A DNA stretch of 64,000 nucleotides from Paraspadella gotoi (GCA_051294375.1 CM119269.1:20693665-20757664), one strand, 5' to 3'; counted from the first letter of the stretch, positions 34,054-51,276 are shown. Notes: generated from the letters alone by a model not told the origin. Made by a program: numbers and translations.

Positions 34054-36893
34054 ATGGAGCGCCGAATGACGTCTCCCATTTCCACCAGCCAGCGCCACCG
34101 TCCACCGGCCCTCCGGCGTCATACAGAGTACCTAATGACGCCGCGTCGATGGAGTCATCGGCGCCAGTCGCGCTCGGACCCCTCGAGGCTGGAAACGGCG
34201 TCGCCGACCTTGCCGGCGTCGGAATCGGCGTCGTGGCATCGAATGGCGTTTCGGAACTACTTTTCGTGTCCGACGCAATTTGTCATTGTCGACGACGACG
34301 AAGGCGACGACGATGACGACGACGCCGGAAGATGGCGGCGCAACGATCGCGTTTATGAGCGCGTACAGAGCGCCAGGTTTCTGTCCGGCGTCAGATCGAT
34401 GACGCCGTTTCCGCCGACCACCACGCCGTCTCTGTCTCCGACGCCGTCGCCTCGCTCTCCTGGAACTTCCTCCTGCCGGGTGAGGGCTCTTTTGAGACTA
34501 GGCTCTTTTCGTGGTTCTTAGCTTTGCCCTTTTTTGGTCGGTCGTTCTGTATTTCATCGTATTGCTTTGCATTGATTATGAAAAAAGGTTCATGCCGAAT
34601 GTAGTACATAGCCTAACATAATATATTACCTAAAAGCACAGGTGAAAATGAGACAAACAATAAAGATCAAAATAATGAATTGGTTGAAATGGTCATCATG
34701 GTGGCGAACTTATCGGTGACTTGTTATGACCCAATATGATTCAGGAAACTAAGCAAGTCTAATTCGAGAGATGTGGCTCTTTGAAGTTTTTTTGTTTTTT
34801 TTGTGTATAACTGTTCTCAAGGATACATCAAAGACTAATGTTAATTTTTCTCATCTTCCCCTTAATCTCGAACCTTAGTCTGACCCTTTCCCGACCTCAC
34901 CCTGGCGCCGCGCCGAACCAACCTCTCTTCTGCCGTCGCCGCTGACCTCGCCGCTACTGCGCTGTCGCTGCTTCTCTACAGAAGTCGCGACTCCTTTTCG
35001 ATGCAACGACGAAGACGGCGCTTTTCACTTCCGGGTCGAGCCTCCGTCGCCGGGGAGCGTCAACTCATTCGTCGATGTATCACCGAGGTAAAACGCGATG
35101 AAATGACTTTCATTCTAATTCACTTCAAATTTCGATTACCGGGCCAGGGCGTTATCTCGGTGACCCCTATTCTGCGTTCATACCCCAATGAATTTGGATA
35201 TTTCCCCCTTTTAAAAAATAGTCAATCAAATGGCCACGATATATATTGGTCTAAAGTATTGCTCCCCTCGCCCCCCTCAAACCCCCAACCACTTCATCCT
35301 TCTTTCCCTCAGATGGACAGCGTCGACCCCCAAGTGGTTCCTTGATCCTCCGACGCCGTCGCCCAACACCCTCCGAAAATGCCACGCCTTCTTTGCCGAA
35401 ACGACGCCTCCTCCAAGGCGGAGGAACGAAAACGGCGCCGCCAGTGGAGATCGCCTCGACGTGCCGGAAGGAGCTCCGCGCCGGGAACGCCGTCGCGGGC
35501 GAGACGTTGGGACTCCGACGTCGACGCCGATTAAGCAGGTGTCGTTGTCGGCCGCCGGGTCTCCTGCTTCGAATATGTTGGCGGCGCCGGGAAACCGTCG
35601 CGACGCCAGCGCCAATTTTCCTTCGCCGCCCACTCCGCATCCCTGGTTGCGAAGGCAACGCTCCGAGGCAACTGGGTGCTGCTTCGCCGAGGCGTCGTCT
35701 GCTTCGGCCGCGGTCCCGCCGCCGCCCCTCCCGCCGCTTCCCTCCGCCCAGCGGCGCCAACGAGGCCCGCGCTGCCGCGCCGACTACGAAAGCATCATGC
35801 GTCGAAGCATGAAGACGGCGTCGTTCGAGGACGACGTCTTCGAAGACGAATTACGTCGCCACAGCAGCCCGGAGATGAACGGCGCCGGCGCTACTGGCGC
35901 TGCAGGCGGTATAGACCCCGGTGGCCCCGGCACCGGGGTCGGGGACCTTGGCGCTGTAGCGAGTTCCGGCGGTATCGTCATCTCCAGCGCAGATGTCAAG
36001 CTGCTCGTCCGGATGCATCAGCAGCGTCGTCGGCGCAGCGGAGACTCGGACACGACGAACGAAGAGGAAGATAACGTCGAAGAAGAGGAAGAGGACGAGG
36101 ACGGGAGGAAGAGGAGGAAGACGTTGTTGAGGAGTTTAAAGTCGATCTTCGAACCGAAGGACTTGAATCAATTGGATCCGAGGTTGTGGGGAGTGGGGAG
36201 TTGGGAGTCGAGAGTAGGGGCAGAGTAGATAGGGGAGGACAAGAAGGGCCGATAGAGATGGGGTGGCGAGCAGTAGAGGCAGTCGACAGTCCGGAAAGAA
36301 TAATGAAAATATATCAAACGACACCCTCGAACACAATCTCAAATTCTCAATCATTCTCTAGTCCTATTTTGCTTGCTTATTTGTCTTCCCCTCTCCCCTT
36401 CCTACTTTGTTTTGTTCTCTCCCGCTAATTCTTAATAATCTTTATCCCTCCCTCCCTTGCCCAACTCAGGATCGTCGGCGACGCCATAGACGATTTCCTC
36501 CGGCGAAGATCGCGGGCGATCACTTCAGGAGCTGCGAGTGGCGGAGCAGGAGCAGGAGCGGGAGGAGCGGTAGCAGGAACCGCGAGTGAAGAGGATAACG
36601 AGCCGAGGGATGCAGAGCGGAATCCCGAGGAGGAAGGCGAAGAATCAGAACCTCTGATGAAAATCCGCGATGTGGATGACGCCGACGACGGCGACGGCGA
36701 CGGCGACGACGTCGACGCCAACGGCGAAAACGGCAGCGACGAACCTTTGGCGAAAACGTGGAATCGAAGAGAAGAATCGCAATGGAACCGAAAATCTGGA
36801 TGGAACAAAGTCAGGGGAATCAGATTCTTGTTGCGCCTCGTGTCTCTGATCAGGAAAAGGCGGGGCAAGACTTTGGCTCAGTTTCAGTGTTGA
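34054..36893 (+). CDS. Hypothetical Arg- and acid-rich disordered protein, four exons
   Basis: Exons 34054-34479, 34879-35087, 35313-36182 and 36470-36893 join in phase (donors GTGAGG, GTAAAA, GTTGTG; all acceptors pyrimidine-rich AG) and give 642 residues ending in TGA. The ATG is the first in frame after a stop near 33997, but an upstream exon is possible. There is no signal peptide, no transmembrane helix and no recognised domain. Features are Ser/Pro/Thr-rich N-terminal half, poly-Asp (about residue 80), a segment YESIMRRSMKTASFEDDVFE, a Gly-rich stretch, a Glu/Asp run, RKTLLRSLKSIFEPKDLNQ, a Gly/Ala-rich linker, an Asp/Gly-Asp repeat and a basic C-terminus. GC content is much higher than in flanking DNA, supporting coding status. 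Function unknown. Confidence 0.65.
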
Positions 36894-37766
36894 ATTGGTG
36901 GCGAGAGAGAATTGAAGGAATTGAGGATAAAGATGGAAGATGTCGTCGTCGATGTTTCTCGATTTGCCATTCGCTTACTTCCAACGTTGCTAAAAATTCA
37001 AATGGTCCTGGGATATAATGTTGATATTCACAATGTTGTCTTTTAAAGTGTTGCTAACCCTTTTATCGCTAACTGATATCATACTTATTACTTAAGGCTC
37101 ACTGTTGATCTACCTTTTATTGCTCACTGTTGATCTTTCACCCACTGCTCAGAGCTCACTGTTGATTTATCGCCTCTCCCATCCTTTTTTCATTTATTTT
37201 GTCGTTTTTAATGTCACCTTTTGATTATAAAAGTTCAAAACTGCTTTGAGTAAGATTTCTTTCTTCCCATTGTTTCAGTCGCGACGGCAGCTTTAAAATA
37301 GTCCAAGGGCAATTATATTAAAAGCTATAAAATAGTCCAAGGGCAATCATATTAAAATATTTTTATTCATAGCCAGCGATGTAAAAACAAATCTTTGGTA
37401 GCATCTTGGCAGCCATTTAGGTAAAAAAATTGTGTAGCATTTTCTCGACAACAAAAAAAACTTGGTTTCCGGCGAATCACATACTTTTATGGTTCACATG
37501 GGTGGAATTTGTTGGTTTTTATTTTAATTTTGTTTGGCTTGACGATCTGTGTTGTAAAATTAAAATGTTTATTTCTATTCTTTTGTTTGATATGTTTAGC
37601 ATAGGAGAGTAAGAAAGAAAGAATGTGAAAGACTCGCGATAGCCAAAAGCATTGACTGGGTAGAGGGGAGTGGGGAGTGGGGTCAGAAGGGGGACAAGGA
37701 TTGCATAATTGATGGCGGAGATTATTCCTAGAGGCGAATAAAGTTTCTACAGGCAGAGTGAAAACG

Positions 37767-37803
37767 ACACCAACGACGACGACGACGACGACGACGACGA
37801 CAG
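37767..37803. repeat. (GAC)n trinucleotide tract
   Basis: About 11 GAC/CGA triplets. The region 37,000-38,550 around it is AT-rich with no recognised exon. Confidence 0.9.
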
Positions 37804-40431
37804 CCACGCTATGCTTGAAGCCAAAACCTCTTCTACGTTGCACGTTCTTTTACGAAAACATTACCGTTTCGTCGTTTTTTTCTTTTTTTTGGCGACCGCA
37901 GTCCTTTATTTTCCGGCCAATAGTAGTAGTCATGTGCAAAAAAATCGCGTCACTTTATATCAGACTTTAAAAATTACCTTATTTACTTGGATTTTTTTTT
38001 TTTTTAATATAAAGTGAAAAGACAGTAATTATTGTTGTGTTAGTGACAGAACCGTTCAATATAAGCAGTCCTTAAGAGCAATGATTTTTTAAAAAGAGGT
38101 TATCAACTGCAAAGTTGAATGTAAAAAAAATCTGATTAATTTAAGACTAATCTTCTTTTTTTTAATATTTTGCTTTCCTTGTACTAGATTAAAAATTAAA
38201 AATTAAAAAAAAAACAAACTGGATTTAGCTATGCAATAGAACTTAAATTGCATCCCAAAGTGACTGAGCTCTCAGTTGAAAGCAATAAATTGTTACAGTA
38301 ATTGCGCATCAAAATCGCTGTTAGAAATAAAACCCTAAAATATTTGAAAAATCATTACAAATCCATGCCGGTCTGAATTTCTGTATTATCATTAATAGGT
38401 AAGTCTAATTATAACTATTCACCTTCTTATTAATCAGTGGCAGATCACCTTTTCAGATTTTCTCGTCACTGATGCGGATTATCGCGATGTAAAATGTCCT
38501 CTCGCTCAAATCAGTCTGACAAGAACTGGAAATGAACCGCCCATTTTCGTCCTTCTCCTATTCCTTTCCTCTTCTTATTTCCTCCCTTCCTCCCTCTACC
38601 TCCTCGTGCTCTCTCAATTTCAGAGTTGACAGCGCAAATCCCCCAGGTGTCAGCAGAGGCTCGCGACGATGACCGCGACGACGACGCCAACCGCTGCTTT
38701 TTTTGTTTGGCTTAATAAATGCGAAAAAGTGAAGTGTGAGCGGATGTAATACGTAAAATGTAATGTACGTAATGTAATTTAATGTATTATAATTAATTCT
38801 ATACGGGAAACGGTAAGGTTGTGCTATTCCCAAGAAATTTAAAATATAAGTATAAACAAAAAACAAAAAACAAAAACGACAAAAAAACAAAAACATTAAG
38901 TTTTCGGCCTCATAACCTTTTTCGTAGATAACTATATATATATGCGCATTTCCAAATAGCACGAAACGCTGCCTAAGCAAATTACGAAAGATCAAACTCA
39001 TAACAGAATATTAGCAACTGTATTTTTTAACCGCGACAACAACAACGGTTACAACAACGACGACGATTACAGGGTGATCCCCCATGATTCTCGACAGTCC
39101 GATAGCTTTGGTCTCGTCTAATCACCTTATTAATGCCCGACCGTTCGTGTGGATACATATTACATAATCCACTCCTCGACAACATTTCCCCCCCCTTTCT
39201 TTTTCTTCCACACTTCAACTCCTTTTCCTTTCTTTTTTTTTTTTTTGCGCTCGCTCCTTTTCTTTTTGCTTCTCACATTCACTCATACCGCTTTTTTCCT
39301 CCTCAGCTTTACTTTCTTATTCCTTTTTCCTTGCACGTCCCTTCCTTTTACTCGAACGTCATCACATTTCTACTTATTTTCGCTCGAACGCCCGTACGAA
39401 CCTGACTCCTATCACGTTCTTCTAACGTTTTCTTCTCTCGCATTCCTGCTTCTACCTCCCTCTAGTGATTTCCTTCTATTTATCGGCACTCGACTATTCG
39501 ACTACTCGACTATTACTCGAAGGCGAGTGACCTTTCGATCGTTTGCTTCTTGATCTTTTCGCTGTCGTCATCTTGACGGTCTCCTGATCTCTTGATCTTG
39601 ATCAACGATGGGGAAGTCCAACCCGCGAAAACCAACGGGTGGCTGATGTTAAAATGGATCAGATATAAAAGACAAGGGAGATTAAAGGTGAAGAAAAAGA
39701 AGTAAAGAGATGAAAATGAAAAGTTAGATATGTAAAGAAAAAAGAAACAAAGTTTAGTGTAGGCTGGTACTGGGGGTAGTGGGCACTGGGTACTTGGTAG
39801 TGTGTAGGTAATATGAATGCAATCACAGAAACAAAGTTGATATTTCGATAGAATTCGAAGAAGATAGACAGAAGAATTAGAGATCAAAAATGATTTTCAA
39901 TAACTTGTGACAAGTTATGGAAACGAATAGGCTCCGCAAAAAAAAAAAAAAAGATGCAGTCCAATATTTTTCTCTCCGTCATGTCGCGTCGGTTGTCATG
40001 ACGACAACAACGCCCACGTTCGTTCCTCGTTTATGCAGGTCGTTTTCTCTTTAATTCTTGTTATCAGACTCTTTTTTACCCGGTGGGAAGTTTCTCTAAT
40101 AATCCTTTTCAGTTGAGTCGCGAGTACTCGAGGAGCAACTCAATATGTCACTTTTTGGTCGATCGGTATATCCGTTTGTCTGTCTGTCTGTTTGTTTGTC
40201 TGTCGTCAGTCCTTCAGTCTGTCCCACTTAAAAATATTTAAAACTCGATTAATAATTCATCAGTTTATTTCATATTTGAAAGTGACGTACCATAAGACCA
40301 TTAACGTGCCGAAGTTGTATGTTGTAAAGTCACGTGATCATCTTAAAAAGCGATCCCGTAACCCAAAATTCTATGCGGCTTTAATTTGGTTGCTCTTTTA
40401 TTTTTGCTGAAACGAAAAGAACCTTCAATCG

Positions 40432-40580
40432 AAGCAACTGCTAGCGCGACCTTTTGTTTTTAGAGGAATTATATAAAATTTATATAATTTATAATTAATA
40501 AAGAATAAAAGATAAGAATTACAACAGTTCGTGTTGAACGCATATTGGTAGTAACGCCATCACCCGGAAATAAATGTTCT
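40432..40580. repeat. Dispersed repeat R1, copy 2
   Basis: Same order of blocks as 22427-22560: CAACTGCTAGCG, ACCTTTTGTTTTTAGAG, AT-rich spacer, GAACGCATATTGGTA and ATCACCCGGAAATAAA. Confidence 0.55.
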
Positions 40581-40727
40581 TGTTTTTTTTTTTATTCCTA
40601 GAGGCTCTGTCTTTTTGTGTTTTCGCCGTTGACACTAGGGACAATGACAATGACAGTTCGGTTCTTTTTTTTTTTAATTTACAGCCTAATTCTAGGAAAT
40701 ATTGTGTTTAAGTGGAGTAGCTAATTT

Positions 40728-40855
40728 CGATCTCACATAGTGATGGAGGCCTTAAACCACCAAAGCCTGTCCAAAGTCAGGGGCAAGATAGCTTATTTAT
40801 TAAATGAATGGATAATTTTTATATTGGTTGTACCAATTTCATAGAATCCTACCTA
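40728..40855 (+). repeat. Dispersed repeat R2, copy 2
   Basis: TGATGGAGGCCTTAAACCAC, AAGCCTGTCCAAAGTCAGGG and GATAATTTTTATATTGGTTG are almost identical to 44,680-44,787, so these two copies are young relative to the 31.8-kb copy. A (GAC)n tract lies 170 bases downstream. Confidence 0.85.
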
Positions 40856-41013
40856 TATAACATTTCATTGATTTGTCTTCCCTACCCGATTTCTAAGTTT
40901 TATCGCCACCAGATTTGAACCCTGAACCTTCCAAAGAACTCTCCCGCTATCAACGCGACGTCTCAACTCCGACCCCAAATCAGTCGACGCAATTGAGTTC
41001 GATGACCTCAGCT

Positions 41014-41016
<3 letters not shown>

Positions 41017-41050
<34 letters not shown>
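41017..41050. repeat. (GAC)n trinucleotide tract
   Basis: About 11 triplets inside a short open frame (plus strand 40915-41106, Thr run) that lacks other support. Confidence 0.9.
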
Positions 41051-41460
41051 CAGAGTCATTTCTGTCTGGTTCTATCCATGGTTTCCCGAGACGAATGGAT
41101 CAGTGACAAGGAAAAAAATGAGTTGGAATTTTTTATTTAAAATCCCCTGTTCTCTATTTCTCTCTACTCTTTGATAATAGGCAATCAATCTATCAATCGT
41201 TCGGTCAAGTATATCAATCGAGCAATCAACTAATAAAAAAAAAAAAGAAACCAAATCAAATAAATCTATCAATTAATCAGTAAACAAATAAATTAATGAT
41301 CAACTATTAATTAAAATCGATGTATTCATTCAATGAATTATCCCATCGGTCCATAAAGCAATCTTTTCTCTCAATTTATTTATCAAATCAATCAAATCAA
41401 ATAATCAAATCATTTATTCAATTGCTCCTCGACTCTAAACCCTGAGGACGTCTAATCTCT

Positions 41461-41590
<130 letters not shown>

Positions 41591-42637
41591 CTAACATTTT
41601 TTCATTATTTTATTTTGGTCGTTTTCGTTTCTTCATCCTTTCTCTCTTACGTTGCCAACCAAATCATAAGTATTGATTTTCGGCTTCTCTTCCTTATGGC
41701 TTATCATATTTTCTCTGTTGTTATTTGTCTCTCCTACTTTTCTCTTTTGTTTCCTTTTTAATCTTTAATTACGTTTTAGTCTCGTTCCATTTTCTTCGAT
41801 GAACTTTGCTTTCGCCCCCCCCCCCGAGAATGTCCGTTTTCGCCAATTCTATGTATTTTTTCGTTCTTATGTACGTAAATAATAAATTCTTATACATACA
41901 TTAATTTCTTTCCCAGGGTAATTTTTCTTAGAAATTCAAAGTCAAAGGTCATCTGACTTTTCGGTCCACGACCCAAATTTTCCATTTTTCTTACATTTTC
42001 GTCGAAGCTCTGGCGAAAAAAATTCATTACCGAAAAGAAGATTTCCTTAGTCTGTGATATTTATTTTTCAGATCTTTACTTACTTTATATTTATATTTTA
42101 GAGCCATAAAACTGTTATTTAAATACGTAAACAATGAAATTCGAAGGGATGAAATTCTAAATAAAGATTAAGAAAAAACTAGAAAGCGAAATTATTCTTC
42201 CCTAAAACGAACATAACAACAACAAAATAAATTCTATTTCAGTCACCGAAAGAAAAAAAGAAAGAGTTTCCGGTAAAAGATCGACGTCATTTTGTTACGT
42301 GTCACTAGGAATTCTAGGTATATAGTGTAGTAGTATTTAATATTTAAAGCTTCTTTTACAACGTGATGTCCAAGAAGAAATACCCGAACCTCGAGAAAAG
42401 CCGAGCGGTAATAAAAGTGGCGGGATATGAATCAATAATCATTAACTGATTATGGGAGAGAGAATCAGCGAAGGAATGTGAATTAAGATTAACGAATGAT
42501 TATGAAACCAGTTTAAGAATAGAAATTGAATCAATTCAATCAACAAGTAATATTGGACGGAAAAAAAAAACAAAAAAAAAGAACTTCAAGACTAGCAATG
42601 ACAGTCAAATCCAAAGAATGTGCTAAGGCAGATGTTG

Positions 42638-42640
<3 letters not shown>

Positions 42641-42705
<65 letters not shown>
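42641..42705. repeat. (GA)n microsatellite
   Basis: Pure GA run of about 64 bases. The Arg-Glu and Ser-Leu frames through it are artefacts. Confidence 0.95.
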
Positions 42706-42706
<1 letters not shown>

Positions 42707-43103
42707 AAAAACAAAGCACATATTGAGAGATTGAGTGAGTGAAAAAAAAATACATTAAAACTGGATGGCGAAGACTCGATGAGTCTACGCGTGAGTCAGG
42801 CGAGAAAAATCGCGTGAAGATGAAATGGGGGAAGAGAAAAAGGGGGATGGAGAGGGAGAAGAAAAGGAGTCATAGAGGGAGCCTCATCTATAAAAAAAAA
42901 ATGATAAGAAGCGTCTCGATCGATAGATTTTTTTTGGCTTTTTTAATTCGATCTCCATTTTAACTTTTTTTCATTTTTCTGCGCAAACCGATTCATCTTT
43001 CTCGGTCTTCGTCGAAGAGGGAAAATATCGTATACAGCAAAAACGGTAATTCTTTACAATCGGAGACGATTATATCGGTAACCGCGCTGAATAAAATTCG
43101 AAT

Positions 43104-43532
43104 ATGACAGCTCATCATCCTCCCCGTAAAAAATGGGAACGATTTCGCGCGATTCCTTCGATCAAAGACAAATATCACGACTCAGTGGCGAATAAAATGC
43201 GCCCACAGTGGATCGACGCGATTGAACGGCGCACAGTGAATCGATTAGGGGTCGATCGAATCACGAGGCCGGTGACGGTTTTTCCGATTTTCTACTTTGT
43301 TCTCTGCTTCGTTTGCCTCTTTTCGAAGACGTCTTCTTCCGACGCTGTGAGTCGTCTGAACTATCGTCGCTTTTGGTCATCGTTTCCTTTTTCTTCGACG
43401 ACGACGATGCCGACGACAACAACGACGATGCCAACGACAACAACGACGACGATTTCTCGCTCCATAAAATCGCGACTTCCGACGCTAACGGAATTTTTAG
43501 GCGAATTGAAAAACGAGGAAATAAGATTGAAG
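43104..43532 (+). CDS. Possible first exon with membrane anchor and Thr-rich segment
   Basis: The ATG at 43104 opens 143 codons to AAG|GTGAAA at 43532 (phase 0). It has a basic N-terminus of about 55 residues, a hydrophobic segment VFPIFYFVLCFVCLF (signal-anchor like), then TTTMPTTTTTMPTTTTTT and a charged tail. It could be the N-terminal exon of a type II or secreted protein, perhaps upstream part of the 46.8-kb gene, but no phase-compatible link was established. Other frames of the triplet repeats are also open, so confidence is limited. Confidence 0.35.
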
Positions 43533-43824
43533 GTGAAAAGTTTAGGGTCGTTGGAAGTTGTGAACGACCAAAAAAAGGGAAAGTCGCTAACTCGAAACTA
43601 GTTCTGAATGTTACATGTCATAGACTTTGATTTTATTCAACTTTATTCATTCATTCTGTCATTCGTTCTTTTATCATTCATTTATCGTTCATTCAACCCG
43701 GTTTCACTATAGTAGTAATCTGTGACCAAATATAGTCAGCAATACTTTTGACAATTTTCTTCTTTGATTAAAAATCCAAATAAATGTTTTTGTCGCAGCC
43801 GCAGATGACGTCATCGCGCCAACA

Positions 43825-43853
43825 ACGGCGACGACGACGACGACGACGACGAG
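43825..43853. repeat. (GAC)n trinucleotide tract
   Basis: About nine CGA/GAC triplets preceding the 12-bp satellite. Confidence 0.85.
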
Positions 43854-43908
43854 GAATTTCTGGCTCCGCCCATTTTTACCACAACGTCAGATGCACGCGA
43901 ATTTCCAG

Positions 43909-44055
43909 GTGAAACGACGACGATAACGACGACGATAACGACGACGATAACGACGACGATAACGACGACGATAACGACGACGATAACGACGACGATAACG
44001 ACGACGATAACGACGACGATAACGACGACGATAACGACGACGATAACGACGACGC
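43909..44055. repeat. 12-bp satellite (GACGACGATAAC)n, about 12 units
   Basis: Near-perfect tandem 12-mers. The three plus frames read as Thr-Thr-Thr-Ile repeats, Asp-Asp-Asp-Asn repeats, or are closed by TAA in every unit. Reading the Asp-Asn frame onward gives DDATGDTDNTDDVEGDDGK and a stop, which looks coding-like but has no upstream exon in phase. Confidence 0.9.
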
Positions 44056-44308
44056 GACCGGTGATACCGACAATACTGACGATGTGGAAGGCGACGATGG
44101 AAAATAGTGAATCGTGAATTGTGAATGAAGAGGGAGTGAATTGCGGAGACTCAATCCGTGAATGACGTCGGTCGGAGTTTCTCTTTCGCGACTTTTTCTC
44201 TGTTTCTCTGTTCTCAGTTTCTGGAATTTTTTTTGTTTTTGTTTCTGTTCTGTTTCCTGGTTTCATGTTTCTGTTTTCTGTTTTCTGTTGTTTTCTGTTT
44301 TTGTTTCT

Positions 44309-44310
<2 letters not shown>

Positions 44311-44348
<38 letters not shown>

Positions 44349-44400
44349 CTGTTTTTTTTCTGTTTCTGTTTCTGTTTCTGTTTCTGTTTCTGTTTCAGTT
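44311..44400. repeat. Poly-T (38) followed by (TTTCTG)n
   Basis: A T homopolymer of about 38 bases, then TTTCTG hexamers. Preceded by related GTTTCTGTTTTCTG units from 44230. Confidence 0.95.
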
Positions 44401-44664
44401 TCTGTTCTCAGTTTCTCTGTCGCGACTCGCGTTTGAGTTGACTGCCAACCATGAGGGGACGCTTTTCGGCAATCGATGAATAATATAGTATATAATAATA
44501 TAGTATTCCCCGATCTAATACTTAAGGGAGTGGTCTTTTCATACAATTGAAACATTCTTTGAAATATTATACCACTTCATTGATAGGGAAGCCAGGTTCA
44601 CTGGGAGTGAATAAACAAGTCTGTGAGAGAGGCTTGATTAAAAGCTTGCAGAAACCTGTTATGT

Positions 44665-44790
44665 TATTATCTTGCAAGTGTGATGGAGGCCTTAAACCAC
44701 CAAAGCCTGTCCAAAGTCAGGGACAAGATAGCTTATTTATTAAATGGATGGATAATTTTTATATTGGTTGTACCAATTTCATAAAAAATA
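44665..44790 (+). repeat. Dispersed repeat R2, copy 3
   Basis: Nearly identical to 40728-40850 and extends upstream with TGTTATTATCTTGCAAGTG, which it shares with the 31.8-kb copy. Followed by (ACAGT)n at 44798-44822. Confidence 0.85.
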
Positions 44791-45060
44791 CCAGTGCATG
44801 TACAGTACAGTACAGTACAGTATTGTACACTAGTTTATAAAGGTTTAGGCCATTATTTTAAAGCGATTAGAGTTTAATAAATCTAGTGTTTAAAAGATAT
44901 TTAAAAGGGATTTCGCATCAACGACGCTGATTCCTACTCCAACACTGTGATTTTTTTTTTTTTTTTTTTTTTGAAATAATGAATAATATTGAATGATTCA
45001 TCGCGCGTGGGAAATCACAGTGCATCTTCTCAACGATGAAGAAAAGAAAAAGCGGGAAAG

Positions 45061-45064
45061 CAGA

Positions 45065-45096
<32 letters not shown>

Positions 45097-45140
45097 CGTC
45101 GTCGTCGTAGTCATCGTCGTCGTCTTCGTCATCGTCGCAG
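45061..45140. repeat. (GTC)n trinucleotide tract
   Basis: Long GTC/TCG triplet run with CATCGTC variants. A second more degenerate GTC-rich patch covers 45255-45340. Confidence 0.9.
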
Positions 45141-45639
45141 TTTTTAGTCATTTTACTTTTTAGTCATTGTCATTATCTCATCGTCAAGGAATTCGTTGTA
45201 TCCTCGTCGGCTTCCTTGTCATTTCATCGTCATGCATTGTTATTTTCTGTGTGGCGGAAAAATTGTCGTCGCCATCGTCAAGTTCGTTGTCGTCGTTATC
45301 GTCATCATCGTCGTCGACGTCGTTGTCGTCGTCTGCGAGGGAATGAGATGCAAAACTGATTCACCACCTGAGCCTCGGGGCGAGGATCCTCGGTTGTGAT
45401 CGGGAAGAGAAGACGTCAGATTTGATTTCGATAAATCGCGTCATCGGTTATGCTTGGCGGATTGGTGATTCGTTTTTTTATCGCATCGTTTTTGTTCGCG
45501 GTGGAAAGTATATTGATTGATATATATTATATATCATATAAGTATTTTTTTCTTTTTTTCCGAACAACAAATTTCTGATTTTTGATACGTTCTTAATTTG
45601 TCTTTGGAGGTTTGGTGAAAAGTGATATTCTTTATTAAA

Positions 45640-45900
45640 ACGTGTACTATGGCAACGGGAGGATAGCCTGTGATAAACGTGGCGCGGGGTACCTCCCCAA
45701 CTGGCGTAGGGGCTGCGGACCCTCAGTGACCGATTCCTGTCATTGGCATGTTAATACCGGCACCGTCACATTTAAGCCAGAACCGGGATACCCAGGGATG
45801 GAACCCGGGACGCACGGAAGGAATGAGATGATTTAGCCTGCTTAGCCATTGAGACGAGGCTGAGGACGGACAGCAGTGAGGCAGCTATAAGTCTTGCTGC
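45640..45900 (-). repeat. tRNA-derived SINE-like repeat, minus strand
   Basis: On the minus strand AATGGCTAAGCAGG (A-box like) precedes CCCGGGTTCCATCCCTGGG (B-box like, GGTTCnANNC) by about 35 bases, followed by a GC-rich body. This is the architecture of a tRNA-derived RNA polymerase III promoter. Confidence 0.55.
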
Positions 45901-46449
45901 CACAGTATAATGATAAATGAGCTCTTTTTTAAAGGTAGGACGATCAGTAGAAAGATTGGTTAGTCGATTCGTTGCGTGATTGGCTGTTTTTGTTTACGTT
46001 TTTCCCGCATGTTAACTCCATCTCCATCTTTCATCGAGCGTCAAGAACAGCTTTGGCCTTCGTCGAACGAAAATCCAATTGCCTATTTATCAATTGCGAG
46101 TCCAGTCTCACATCTCGAGCCTATTTTCGTACATACGTACATATTATACATATTATATTTTGACTGTTGATCCTGATATATTTTAAACATGATCGTAAAG
46201 TAATAGTAAACATTTTACTTGCATCTATGGCTTTAAATCTCCGACTTCTCGAAAAGATCATTAACGTTCTCGGGAATCATTTGGGCGGAACTAAATTTTA
46301 AATTAAGGGAAAAATAATATTGATATTATTCAATTATTATTTTTAGTGACTTTTTTATAGCCCACCATGTTGTTGAAAAAAAAAATCTTACGTACGTATT
46401 TTAAAAATTGGATATTGAAATTTAAAGAAATGGAGAATTTGTCGCAACA

Positions 46450-46615
46450 CATTCACTATCGCCGCCCACCTGAGTCCATCAGCCCATCCCCGGTTGCGTA
46501 AGAACTTCCCACCAAGCGGTCTAGGGTTCGCGCCCCATTGATGTCAATGCTAGAACCGGGACGGGAAGTCTCACCCACCTGAAGTGGCGGACTACAGTCA
46601 GATCCGAACTTCTAA
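46450..46615 (+). repeat. Possible tRNA-derived SINE fragment
   Basis: TTGCGTAAGAAC then GGTCTAGGGTTCGCGCCCC resembles spaced A and B boxes. The following CACCTGAAGTGGCGG and preceding GCCGCCCACCTGAG form a loose inverted pair. Confidence 0.4.
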
Positions 46616-46819
46616 TTATATGACAGAATATTGCGGTGGTACCTTATTAATTTAAAACAGCCTCACCCATTCACCACATCTAACCTTTAGAAAATTTGAC
46701 TAATTCACTACATATTATTATCTTAATGTCTCCTATCTAATATTATTACATTTAGAAAAAGGAACGGTTTACCCGTTTCTCTACCCCTTTTCTCTTTTCC
46801 TACTTTCCACCCCCGACAG

Positions 46820-51276
<4,457 letters not shown>

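Larger units (their letters stand above)
37000..40700. other. Repeat-rich intergenic region without recognised gene
   Basis: Contains short direct duplications (ATAGTCCAAGGGCAAT twice near 37295 and 37333), (ACAAAAA)n near 38850, a C8 tract near 39187, (CTGT)n at 40175-40205, (TCTACTCGAC)-like short repeats at 39490-39515 and repeat R1 copy 2. Open frames are short and T- or A-rich. Confidence 0.4.

Noticed and set aside
40915-41106. Plus-strand exon with a Thr run after a CACCAG acceptor-like site
   Set aside because: The Thr run is the (GAC)n tract in another frame. No partner exon, and the antisense shows a weak tRNA-like B box instead.
44158-44555. Phe/Val-rich plus frames and Lys/Thr-Glu minus frame
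   Set aside because: Translation of poly-T and (TTTCTG)n.
45642-45836. Open frame of 64 codons
   Set aside because: Falls inside a SINE-like repeat with minus-strand A and B boxes.
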